From JAFGSZ01 sp964492185 (lineage in GTDB: Bacteria; Bacteroidota; Bacteroidia; Bacteroidales; UBA10428), in the NCBI GenBank assembly GCA_964492185.1, contig CAZBJH010000134.1, forward strand, positions 1-8,676: a DNA stretch of 8,676 bases, given 5' to 3'. Position numbers and translations under genes: made by a program. Under the pieces are notes generated by a model. It searched no databases. It had not been told where the DNA came from and saw nothing but the letters and a program-made list of their open reading frames with translations. Shown here one piece after another: positions 1 through 5,891 of the stretch. Within the stretch, counting starts at the first letter, position 1; each line of letters starts with the position of its first letter.

Positions 1-93
1 ATGTTCGGGATCAAGGAGCGTGAGCATTTTAAACCGCGGCATACTAAAGTATTTGAGGATTTAAAAAGTTTTCACAACGTGTTTAAATTTTAA
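1..93 (+). other. Small open frame inside repeat copy A (30 codons, doubtful gene)
   Basis: An ATG at the first base opens a frame beginning MFGIKEREHFKPRHTKVFED. It aligns without gaps to the frames in copies C and D for 22 codons. The internal insertion of copy A then changes the end, giving a stop at 91-93. Relative to copy C, three of seven base changes are silent and four alter residues (E/G, A/E, Q/R, Y/H). The shared frame is a sequence fact. Translation is not shown, and it may simply follow from the conserved palindromic DNA. The true start could also lie before the window. Confidence 0.2.
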
Positions 94-158
94 AGGTGTT
101 CAAGAGCTCACTTCGTTCGGTTGAGCAGCAATGCAGATACCGCACATTATGAACAGAT
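1..158 (+). repeat. Interspersed palindromic repeat, copy A (left end cut by window, internal insertion)
   Basis: Bases 1-66 match copy C bases 992-1057 at 59 of 66 positions with no gaps. About 53 extra bases (roughly 67-119) then interrupt the element, and homology resumes near 122 and runs to the right terminus TTATGAACAGAT (147-158), a slightly decayed form of copy C's TTATGGACAGAC. The extra segment has a small hairpin of its own, GCTCA (106-110) against TGAGC (122-126). The left terminus lies outside the window. The copy sits upstream of DUF4252-a in the same orientation as copies B, C and D. A non-autonomous mobile repeat (MITE-like) is the simplest reading, but no transposase is present. 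Confidence 0.75.
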
Positions 159-293
159 ACTGTGTAATGTTTTGCAATGAAGATCGTCTTGAAAAGGAAC
201 GTTCAATAAGCAATATAATGTGTAAATTCGACATTGATCGTAAACACATTAAAAAATGAAAATTATTTATTAATATGGTTAAAACTGAAAAAG

Positions 294-809
294 ATGAAAC
301 GAATAATTATTATCCAGTTTGCATTGTCACTGACTTTAATAAGTTTTGCACAATCTGATCCTGTATCAGATTTTTTTAATAAATATGCAGGTACGGAAGG
401 ATATACTACTGTAAATGTAACCGGTGACCTTTTTAAGATGTTGTCAGGAGTTGAAAGTGAAAATGGTGAAATAGAAGAATTGTCAGCCATGTTAAAGGAA
501 GTTAAGATTCTGACTCTGGAAGATAAATCAAAAGGTCCGGATCTTGATTTTTATAAAAATGTATATTTGAAGCTTGACAGGAGCCTGTACAAAGAATTAC
601 TTACGGTACAGGAAAGCAATCAGCACGTTAATATGTTGGCAAAGGAAGAAAACGGAATTATTACCGAGTTTATCCTTGTTGTTGGTGGGGATGATAATGT
701 ACTTATCAGCATTAAGGGTAATATTGCATTGAACAAAATGGCCGGTCTTGCCGATTCATTTGACTTTGCCGGATTTGACAAATTGAAAATGCTTGAAGAA
801 GGTCAATAA
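294..809 (+). CDS. DUF4252-type exported protein (DUF4252-a)
   Basis: This 171-residue protein is a paralogue of DUF4252-b, encoded at 2227-2757. The ATG at 294 is chosen because it gives a clean signal peptide: MKR, a hydrophobic stretch (4-18) and probable cleavage near FAQ (18-20). An upstream in-frame start at 234 would add 20 residues before the signal. Blocks shared with the paralogue are KYAGTEGYTTV (30-40), YKELLTV (99-105) and the best-kept VVGGDDNVLISIKGNI (129-144). The mature protein should be periplasmic or envelope-associated, and the function of DUF4252 is unknown. It lies upstream of the sigma operon but is separated from it by two repeat copies, so it is probably a separate transcript. 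Its stop codon falls at the left edge of repeat B. The family call is firm and any role in sigma signalling is inferred. Confidence 0.85.
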   Translation: MKRIIIIQFALSLTLISFAQSDPVSDFFNKYAGTEGYTTVNVTGDLFKMLSGVESENGEIEELSAMLKEVKILTLEDKSKGPDLDFYKNVYLKLDRSLYKELLTVQESNQHVNMLAKEENGIITEFILVVGGDDNVLISIKGNIALNKMAGLADSFDFAGFDKLKMLEEGQ

Positions 810-949
810 CCTCATTGTGTTTGTTCAGAATGTTTCATTTGCAAGGCTCACGCAGTGCGAAACTGATAGAAACACAAGTCACAGACTTGCGGCATAAGGG
901 AGATTTAAAGTGTGAGCAGCAACGCTGATATCGGACATTATGGACAGAC
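801..949 (+). repeat. Interspersed palindromic repeat, copy B (variant core)
   Basis: Both outer arms match copy C. The left arm includes GTGTTTGTTCAGAATGTT (near 816-833) and the right arm runs from TGTGAGCAGCAACGC to TTATGGACAGAC (938-949). The middle is different: the central hairpin of C is replaced by another segment with its own inverted repeat, CAAGT and ACTTG, around 877-891. The left boundary is uncertain because only part of the terminal repeat is recognisable, and it overlaps the last codons and stop of DUF4252-a. The copy sits directly before copy C in the same orientation, with a 10-base spacer. Confidence 0.65.
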
Positions 950-971
950 ACTAATTAGAGTCTGTCCATAA
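938..971. terminator. 34-base near-perfect palindrome at the B/C repeat junction; possible terminator
   Basis: TTATGGACAGAC (938-949) and GTCTGTCCATAA (960-971) form a perfect 12-base inverted repeat around ACTAATTAGA, whose core CTAATTAG is itself palindromic. The whole stretch is self-complementary at 32 of 34 positions. As RNA it would make a strong hairpin 128 bases after the stop of DUF4252-a. It could end that transcript or insulate it from the sigma operon, but no run of T follows on either strand. As DNA it could form a cruciform. The palindrome is certain and termination is a guess. Confidence 0.35.
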
Positions 972-1096
972 ACTCATAGTGTTTGTTCAGAATGTTCGAG
1001 ATCAAGGCGCGCGAACATTTTAAACCGCAGTATACTAAAGTATTCGAGGATTTAAAATGTGAGCAGCAACGCAGATATCGGACATTATGGACAGAC
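960..1096 (+). repeat. Interspersed palindromic repeat, copy C (complete, 137 bases)
   Basis: Terminal inverted repeats GTCTGTCCATAA (960-971) and TTATGGACAGAC (1085-1096) are perfect over 12 bases. The direct repeat ACTAATTAG flanks it at 950-958 and 1097-1105, resembling a 9-base target-site duplication. Internally ACATTTTAAA pairs with TTTAAAATGT around a small central hairpin (ATAC and GTAT), and ATGTTCG pairs with CGAACAT. Toward the ends, AATGTTCGAGATC mirrors the segment GATATCGGACATT imperfectly, so nearly the whole element folds on itself. This fits a MITE-like element or a structured palindromic repeat family. It stops 25 bases before the chosen sigma start. The left flank TTAGAG is also present at copy D, so the exact boundary and the duplication reading are not settled. 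Confidence 0.8.
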
Positions 1097-1105
1097 ACTA
1101 ATTAG
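992..1105 (+). other. 37-codon open frame inside repeat copy C (doubtful gene)
   Basis: The frame starts at ATG 992 as MFEIKAREHFKPQYTKVFED, continues through LKCEQQRRYRTLW and ends at TAG 1103-1105, just past the right terminus, so it spans most of the element. Copies A and D keep it open for at least 22 codons without gaps. Substitutions between C and D in this frame are mostly residue-changing (E/D, F/L, K/N, Q/R, one silent), which argues against strong protein-level selection. It has no signal peptide or known motif and is rich in Lys, Arg and Glu. It may be a chance frame preserved by conservation of the palindrome. Confidence 0.25.
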
Positions 1106-1121
1106 TTGGAATTTATTTAAT

Positions 1122-1676
1122 ATGAGAAAGCAGCCGGTCAACATGAATACAAAATATTTCAAACAACTTGTCCTGCCTGCAGGAAAAAAGCTGTTTCATT
1201 TTGCCCGGTTGCTTTTGAAGGACGATAATGAAGCCCAGGATGCTGTTCAGGAAGTATACATTAAATTGTGGAATATGAGGGATGAACTGGCCAATATTAA
1301 GAATATTGAAGCTTTTGCCATGAGAATAACAAGAAACTGGTGCCTCGATAGGTTAAAGTCGAAGAAACCAACCCTGATAAGTGATTATAGCGATGGATAT
1401 GATCACATGCATGATTCGGCAACACCTGATGGTTTGCTTGAAGAAAATGAAAAAATGTTAAACTTCAGAAGAATTATTGAAGATATTCCTGAACCGCAAA
1501 AGACTGTTCTTCAGTTGCGTGATATGGAAGGATATGAATATGAAGACATTGCAAGGACAACAGGCATGAAGGTAAATGCTGTACGGGTAGCTTTATCACG
1601 TGCCAGGAAAAAGGTCAGGGAAAGTTTTTTAAAAATTGAACAATATGAAGACAGAAAAAATCAGGGATCTGCTTAG
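1122..1676 (+). CDS. ECF-type RNA polymerase sigma factor
   Basis: This 184-residue protein has the two-domain layout of extracytoplasmic-function sigma factors. Region 2 spans about 22-85, with DDNEAQDAVQEVYIKLW (34-50) in 2.1-2.2 and AFAMRITRNWCLDRLKSKK (64-82) in 2.3-2.4. Region 4 spans about 118-168, with the helix-turn-helix YEYEDIARTTGMKVNAVRVAL (138-158). It should bind core RNA polymerase and direct it to a small promoter set. ATG 1122 is used and ATG 1143 (MNTKYFKQ) is equally plausible from family N-termini. The frame also stays open back to a GTG at 1059, but those codons are repeat-element sequence and are rejected. The end overlaps the anti-sigma-like gene by 32 bases, suggesting translational coupling. 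Its promoter must lie in or beside repeat C. Regulon unknown. Confidence 0.93.
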   Translation: MRKQPVNMNTKYFKQLVLPAGKKLFHFARLLLKDDNEAQDAVQEVYIKLWNMRDELANIKNIEAFAMRITRNWCLDRLKSKKPTLISDYSDGYDHMHDSATPDGLLEENEKMLNFRRIIEDIPEPQKTVLQLRDMEGYEYEDIARTTGMKVNAVRVALSRARKKVRESFLKIEQYEDRKNQGSA

Positions 1677-2205
1677 AAAGTATTACCATGGCGAAACTTC
1701 TCTTGAGGAAGAAAATCAGCTGCGTCATTACTTTTTGTATCATGATGATGTCCCGGGTGATCTTTCAGGTGACAAATTGTTGTTTGAATATTATGACTCA
1801 GGAATACATGACGAAGTGCCGGAAGGTTTTATGGATAGGATTGAAGTAACAATTGACCAGACTGAAAAGCAATTCCTTGTCGTGAAAAAAAGGAAGATCA
1901 TAGTGCAAACACTAACCGTTGCAGCTGGTATATTACTTTTGGCAGGATTGTTTTTACTTGTTTATCCTGACCGGGAAAAACATCTTTCTTCCACGGGTAC
2001 ATTTGATAATCCAGAGTTGGCCTACGAGGAAACCAAAAAAGTATTGCTCTATGTATCCCGGCAAATGAATAAAGGTACAGAAGGACTTAACAATATATCA
2101 AAGCTGAATACTGCCACAGAACCTTTAAAAAACATTAATAAACTGGAAAATGGATTTGAAGTGCTTAATGAACTATTAAATACTGATAATCAAGAAGAGA
2201 ATTAA
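1645..2205 (+). CDS. Probable membrane-bound anti-sigma factor (unnamed family)
   Basis: The 186-residue product has an N-terminal cytoplasmic part of about 80 residues. This includes IRDLLRKYYHGETSLEEENQ (6-25), a pattern seen at the start of many Bacteroidota anti-sigma proteins. One membrane segment follows at about 84-107 (IIVQTLTVAAGILLLAGLFL), then a periplasmic tail of about 79 residues with FDNPELAYEETKKVLLYVSRQ (120-140). There is no zinc-binding HxxxCxxC motif. The ATG at 1645 is preferred over an upstream TTG at 1636. The gene overlaps the sigma gene by 32 bases and ends 21 bases before DUF4252-b, so the three are co-transcribed. Known biology of such pairs suggests it holds the sigma factor at the membrane until a signal arrives. 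That role is inferred from topology and position, and no family was confirmed. Confidence 0.75.
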   Translation: MKTEKIRDLLRKYYHGETSLEEENQLRHYFLYHDDVPGDLSGDKLLFEYYDSGIHDEVPEGFMDRIEVTIDQTEKQFLVVKKRKIIVQTLTVAAGILLLAGLFLLVYPDREKHLSSTGTFDNPELAYEETKKVLLYVSRQMNKGTEGLNNISKLNTATEPLKNINKLENGFEVLNELLNTDNQEEN

Positions 2206-2226
2206 CAAAACATAAAATATACAAAA

Positions 2227-2757
2227 ATGAAACTGTTATCAATTATTTTGGTTTTCCTGTCAATTAGTATACTTCAGGGATATGCCCAGCTTTCACCGGC
2301 TGATAAGTTGTTTGATAAGTATTCGGGTAAAGAAGGATTTACATCCGTTTTTATTTCCGAATATATGTTCAATCTGATCATGAATATTGAAACAGAAGAT
2401 CCGGAAAGTAAAGAAATTATGGATGTTGTAAGTAACCTTACGGGAATAAAAATAATTACAGCTGCTGATCCATCCAAAACAGCCGGAGTGAATTTCTATG
2501 AAGAGATCATGAATAACTTCCCAAAAAATGAATATAAAGAATTGATGGTTATCAGGGAAGAAGGCCAGGATGTAAAATTTTTGCTCAGGGAACGTGGCGG
2601 CAAAATAGCCGAACTCTTATTAATTGTGGGAGGAAAGGATGAAAATGTACTGATCAGTATACAGGGAAATATCGACATGAAAAATATTTCAAAAATTGCC
2701 AAATCACTGGATATTGATGGTATGGAACAGCTTGAACTGATTGAAGAAGAAAAATAA
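2227..2757 (+). CDS. DUF4252-type exported protein (DUF4252-b)
   Basis: A 176-residue paralogue of DUF4252-a. It has a signal peptide (MKLLSIILVFLSISILQGYA, cleavage likely after A20), then KYSGKEGFTSV (31-41), YKELMVI (103-109) and LIVGGKDENVLISIQGNI (132-149). The two paralogues align along almost their full length and both end in an acidic tail (EEEK here, EEGQ in the other). It is the last gene of the sigma/anti-sigma operon, and a terminator-like hairpin follows. DUF4252 genes commonly accompany ECF sigma genes in Bacteroidota, so it may supply or sense the envelope signal, or be a target of the sigma factor. No catalytic motif is evident. The family call is firm and the role unknown. 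Confidence 0.88.
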   Translation: MKLLSIILVFLSISILQGYAQLSPADKLFDKYSGKEGFTSVFISEYMFNLIMNIETEDPESKEIMDVVSNLTGIKIITAADPSKTAGVNFYEEIMNNFPKNEYKELMVIREEGQDVKFLLRERGGKIAELLLIVGGKDENVLISIQGNIDMKNISKIAKSLDIDGMEQLELIEEEK

Positions 2758-2784
2758 AGTTGCTTTAATGTATATTACTTCAAC

Positions 2785-2808
2785 ATAGTTTTATTAAAAC
2801 TATTTTTT
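2785..2808 (+). terminator. Terminator-like hairpin after DUF4252-b
   Basis: ATAGTTTT (2785-2792) and AAAACTAT (2796-2803) form a perfect 8-base stem around ATT, followed directly by a run of T to 2808. It lies 27 bases after the stop of DUF4252-b and before the relA-type promoter, the right place to end the sigma operon. The stem has one G-C pair, so it is weak. Confidence 0.45.
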
Positions 2809-2841
2809 CCTGTGGTTAATAAACAAAGGGTAAATAATAGC

Positions 2842-2849
2842 TAACTTTG
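2842..2849 (+). promoter_or_regulatory. -7 box for the RelA/SpoT gene
   Basis: TAACTTTG fits the Bacteroidota -7 consensus TAnnTTTG exactly. A transcript would start near 2855, about 30 bases before ATG 2886. No convincing TTG-type -33 box sits 19-20 bases upstream. Confidence 0.45.
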
Positions 2850-2885
2850 CAGTGAAAATTATTTATCTGATTGAAATGTTACGAG

Positions 2886-5084
2886 ATGGAACTGCAGGTA
2901 AACTTTTCCAGGAAAGTGGAAGAACGATTTGAAAGACTTATACAAGTCCTGGAAGATAGCAAAGGGAAATCTGACCGCAAGAAAATTGTCAAAGTCTTTT
3001 CACTCCTGTTTGGTCATTCCGGCGATCGCGTATCCGGCATAAATGAAAAACACATCCTGTCCATTGTCGATTCCGCGATAATTGCTGTTAAAGAAATCGG
3101 ACTTGGTGAAATTTCCGTTATTGCTGTTTTTTTGAGTGAAGCAGTTATTAGCAACAATACTGACCTGGTTGCCATCGAAAAAAAATACGGTAAAGATATT
3201 CGTATTATAACCGAAGGACTTACAAAAATTGAACATTTTGGCTCAACCACTACCTCATCACAAGCAGATAATTATCGAAAGTTACTAATAAACCTGGCCA
3301 GTGACGTACGGGTGATATTAATAAAACTGGCCCGGCAACTTGAATTAATGCGTCGCATGAAAGAACTGCCTGATGATGTGCAATTGCAAACTGCTTTTGA
3401 AGCATCCTATTTATATGCACCCTTAGCACACCGTCTGGGCCTGTACAATATAAAATCTGAAATGGAAGATCTGGCGCTTAAATATACCGACAGGAAAACT
3501 TACGATACTATCGCGCGGAAGCTGGCAGAAACCATGAGGGCCCGGAACACCTTCATTAAAGATTTTGTTTCCCCTATCGAAAAATTACTTAAGGAAAGCG
3601 GGTTTTCTTTTGAAATTAAAGGCAGGCCGAAATCCATTCACTCCATATGGAACAAAATGATTAATAAGGGTGTTGAATTTGAAGATATTTATGATTTGTT
3701 TGCTATTCGTATCATTATTGACAGTGGGACCGGTAAGGAAAAATCCGATTGCTGGCAGGTATATTCTGCTGTTACTGATATATATCAGCCCAATCCTTTG
3801 AGGTTGCGTGACTGGATATCAGTACCCAAAACCAATGGTTATGAATCCTTGCATACCACAGTGGTCGGTCCCGGTGGTAAATGGGTGGAAGTACAGATAC
3901 GTACCAGACGTATGAATGAGATCGCTGAGAAAGGATTTGCTGCTCACTGGAAATATAAGGGGCTTAAAGACGAACAGGGGTTGGATGAATGGCTGATTAA
4001 AATGCGGGAGATACTGGAAACCCCTGAACCCGGTACAGCGGAGTTTGTCGATGACTTCAAGCTTAGTCTTTATTCAAAAGAAATATTTGTTTTTACACCG
4101 GCCGGCGATTTGAAAAAATTTCCGAAAGGAGCTACGGTTCTTGATTTTGCATATGATATACACAGTGATCTTGGAGCAACATGTTCAGGTGCTAAAATTA
4201 ACGGGAAAGTTGTGCCTATAAGGCATCTGATGAAGAATGGGGACCGGGTGGAAATACTTGGTTCAAAAAACCAGTCACCCAAACTTGACTGGCTTAATTT
4301 TGTTGTTACTTCAAAAGCCAAATCGAAGATACGCCAGCGCCTGAATGAAGAAAAGGCAAAATCTGCAGAACATGGAAAGGAACTGTTAAAGCGCCGTTTA
4401 AAAAACTGGAAGATTACATATGATGATGACATTGTTCGAAGACTATTAAGAAAGTACAAACTAAAAACTTCACAGGATCTGTATTACCTGTTATCCGTGG
4501 AGAAAATCGACCTGGTGCAGGTGAAAGAGTTTTTAACTGAAGAAACAGAAGAAGAAAATGAACAGGCAACCCTTCAACGGGATATTGAAGGGACGGTATT
4601 CCCTGAAACTGCCATGCAAGGAAAAGGGGATGATTTTCTGATTATTGATGAAAAAGTCTCGAATGTAGATTATAAACTTGCCAAATGCTGTAGTCCTGTT
4701 TATGGCGATCCTGTTTTCGGTTTTGTGACAGTAAGTTCCGGGATCAAGATCCACAGGATGAACTGTCCGAATGCAGCACAAATGTTTTCGCGGTACAATT
4801 ACAGGATAGTAAAAGCCAAATGGGCGAGGACGGACAAAGAATCCTCTTTTCCCACCGAGATCAGAATCAGCGGAGAAGAAACAACAGGTATTCTTAACGA
4901 TATCTCCGATGTGATCGCAACTGATACCAGGGTGCATTTGAGGGGAATTAAACTCGACAGCGAAAAGGGGATGTTCACCGGAAAGATCAAACTTACCGTG
5001 AAAGACATACAGCACCTTGATTCCATTATTGCACGGTTAAACCTGATCAGGGGTATATACAAAGTAAACAGAACACACGGGTAA
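2886..5084 (+). CDS. relA: Long RelA/SpoT homologue; (p)ppGpp synthetase with degenerate hydrolase domain
   Basis: 732 residues, normal for long RSH enzymes, which make (p)ppGpp from GTP or GDP plus ATP during starvation. The hydrolase region (about 40-190) is degenerate: the place of the usual LLHDxVED reads FLSEAVIS (82-89), and the usual KLADRLHNMR reads KLARQLELMR (147-156). The synthetase is intact: GRPKSIHSIW (246-255), FEDIYDLFAIRI (265-276), NGYESLHTTV (317-326), EVQIRT (335-340), AAHWKYKG (352-359). RLRD (306-309) falls where bifunctional Rel enzymes have RXKD and E. coli RelA has EXDD. A TGS domain (about 398-460), a helical region, a zinc-finger-like segment (Cys601, Cys602, His623, Cys627) and a C-terminal ACT domain (about 655-730) follow. 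ATG 2886 is preferred over an in-frame TTG at 2871. The symbol reflects inferred synthetase-only activity; a bifunctional Rel/SpoT would have to be elsewhere in the genome. Confidence 0.93.
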   Translation: MELQVNFSRKVEERFERLIQVLEDSKGKSDRKKIVKVFSLLFGHSGDRVSGINEKHILSIVDSAIIAVKEIGLGEISVIAVFLSEAVISNNTDLVAIEKKYGKDIRIITEGLTKIEHFGSTTTSSQADNYRKLLINLASDVRVILIKLARQLELMRRMKELPDDVQLQTAFEASYLYAPLAHRLGLYNIKSEMEDLALKYTDRKTYDTIARKLAETMRARNTFIKDFVSPIEKLLKESGFSFEIKGRPKSIHSIWNKMINKGVEFEDIYDLFAIRIIIDSGTGKEKSDCWQVYSAVTDIYQPNPLRLRDWISVPKTNGYESLHTTVVGPGGKWVEVQIRTRRMNEIAEKGFAAHWKYKGLKDEQGLDEWLIKMREILETPEPGTAEFVDDFKLSLYSKEIFVFTPAGDLKKFPKGATVLDFAYDIHSDLGATCSGAKINGKVVPIRHLMKNGDRVEILGSKNQSPKLDWLNFVVTSKAKSKIRQRLNEEKAKSAEHGKELLKRRLKNWKITYDDDIVRRLLRKYKLKTSQDLYYLLSVEKIDLVQVKEFLTEETEEENEQATLQRDIEGTVFPETAMQGKGDDFLIIDEKVSNVDYKLAKCCSPVYGDPVFGFVTVSSGIKIHRMNCPNAAQMFSRYNYRIVKAKWARTDKESSFPTEIRISGEETTGILNDISDVIATDTRVHLRGIKLDSEKGMFTGKIKLTVKDIQHLDSIIARLNLIRGIYKVNRTHG

Positions 5085-5116
5085 TTGTTATTTATTTTGT
5101 AAATTGGCACATAATT

Positions 5117-5770
5117 ATGAAAAAGTTATCATTCATCATAGCAGGTGTATTTCTGTCAATAATTGTTATTGCCCAGACACCGGATGCCAGGCAACAGAAT
5201 AAGGATTATATTATTCAGGATGCAGTCCTGCCGTGTCAGAATTATGATCCGAACAGTCTGCGCGTTCCGGAACTTAAAAAGTTAAAATTCAGCATATCAA
5301 GCGGCATGATCATTGGTTCAGGAGGACAAGCACAATCATTTAGCCGTTATTATCTGGCACCCGAGTTATATGCACAGTTAACACCACGCTGGCGGCTGAG
5401 GGGAGGAGTTATGATATCGAATACTGCTTTTAAAGGCTACAATATTTTTTCCAGTGAAGCATATTCGTCAGATCAATATTCATCACCGGGATATTGTATG
5501 ACTGTTTTTGCCGGAGGTGATTACCAGGTCAATGACCGGCTAATACTCACCGGCATGTTATTGAAAGATATCAATCCGGCAAATCAGCGTGAATTAAATG
5601 CTGCATATTCCAATCTGAACAGGCAACAATGGATGATAGGACTGGATTATAAAGTAACCGATAATTTTCATGTGGGTGCTCAAATCCTTCATTCCAAAGG
5701 ATATTCACCTATCATGCGCCCAAATATCCAACCTTTGTATAGCCCGTATCCTTTTGGGATTATCAGGTAG
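5117..5770 (+). CDS. Exported protein of unknown function, probable outer-membrane beta-barrel
   Basis: 217 residues with a signal peptide (MKKLSFIIAGVFLSIIVIAQ, cleavage near residue 20). From about residue 55 it shows alternating, aromatic-rich strands typical of beta-barrels, such as LKFSISSGMIIGSGG, YYLAPELYAQL, WRLRGGVMISN, FAGGDYQVNDRLILTGMLL and QWMIGLDYKVTDNFHVGAQIL. The end is Pro/Tyr-rich (PNIQPLYSPYPFGIIR). It starts 32 bases after the RelA/SpoT stop and may be read through from it. A near-miss -7 box, TATTTTG (5093-5099), lies just before it, so separate expression is possible. I do not recognise a named family. The barrel is inferred from sequence pattern and topology is unverified. 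Confidence 0.75.
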   Translation: MKKLSFIIAGVFLSIIVIAQTPDARQQNKDYIIQDAVLPCQNYDPNSLRVPELKKLKFSISSGMIIGSGGQAQSFSRYYLAPELYAQLTPRWRLRGGVMISNTAFKGYNIFSSEAYSSDQYSSPGYCMTVFAGGDYQVNDRLILTGMLLKDINPANQRELNAAYSNLNRQQWMIGLDYKVTDNFHVGAQILHSKGYSPIMRPNIQPLYSPYPFGIIR

Positions 5771-5788
5771 GTTTTATAGGATTTTTTT

Positions 5789-5796
5789 TACCTTTG
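5789..5796 (+). promoter_or_regulatory. -7 box for tRNA-Lys
   Basis: TACCTTTG fits the TAnnTTTG consensus exactly and lies 22 bases before the tRNA. Transcription would start about 15 bases upstream of the mature 5' end. The -33 region (near 5766-5770) is not a clear match. Confidence 0.55.
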
Positions 5797-5818
5797 CACT
5801 TCAGAATATTTTTAAAAG

Positions 5819-5891
5819 CGGTCTGTAGCTCAGTTGGCAGAGCACGTGACTCTTAATCATGGGGTCGAGGGTTCGAGCCCCTCCGGACCGG
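5819..5891 (+). tRNA. tRNA-Lys (anticodon CTT)
   Basis: A complete 73-base cloverleaf. The acceptor stem is CGGTCTG (5819-5825) with CGGACCG (5884-5890), including one G-T wobble. The D stem is GCTC (5828-5831) with GAGC (5840-5843). The anticodon stem is CGTGA (5845-5849) with TCATG (5857-5861) around loop CTCTTAA (5850-5856), so the anticodon is CTT (5852-5854), reading AAG. The variable loop is 5 bases. The T stem is GAGGG with CCCTC around TTCGAGC. The discriminator is G5891 and CCA is not encoded. It is a single gene, not part of a visible tRNA cluster. Confidence 0.97.

Noticed and set aside
234..293. Upstream start for DUF4252-a
   Set aside because: It would put 20 polar residues ahead of a clear signal peptide that begins at 294.
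977..985. TAGTGTTTG in the repeat as a -7 promoter box
   Set aside because: It has one base too many between TA and TTTG for the consensus, and copy B does not keep the TA.
1..1105. CRISPR array from the repeated sequences
   Set aside because: Units are about 140 bases, palindromic and unevenly placed, without regular spacers or cas genes.
1059..1121. N-terminal extension of the sigma factor from GTG 1059
   Set aside because: Most of these codons are repeat-element sequence found elsewhere in the window without a sigma gene; family N-termini fit 1122 or 1143.
4070..5110. Long minus-strand open frames opposite the RelA/SpoT gene
   Set aside because: They are opposite-strand shadows of a well-conserved gene, with no family motif or sensible start context.
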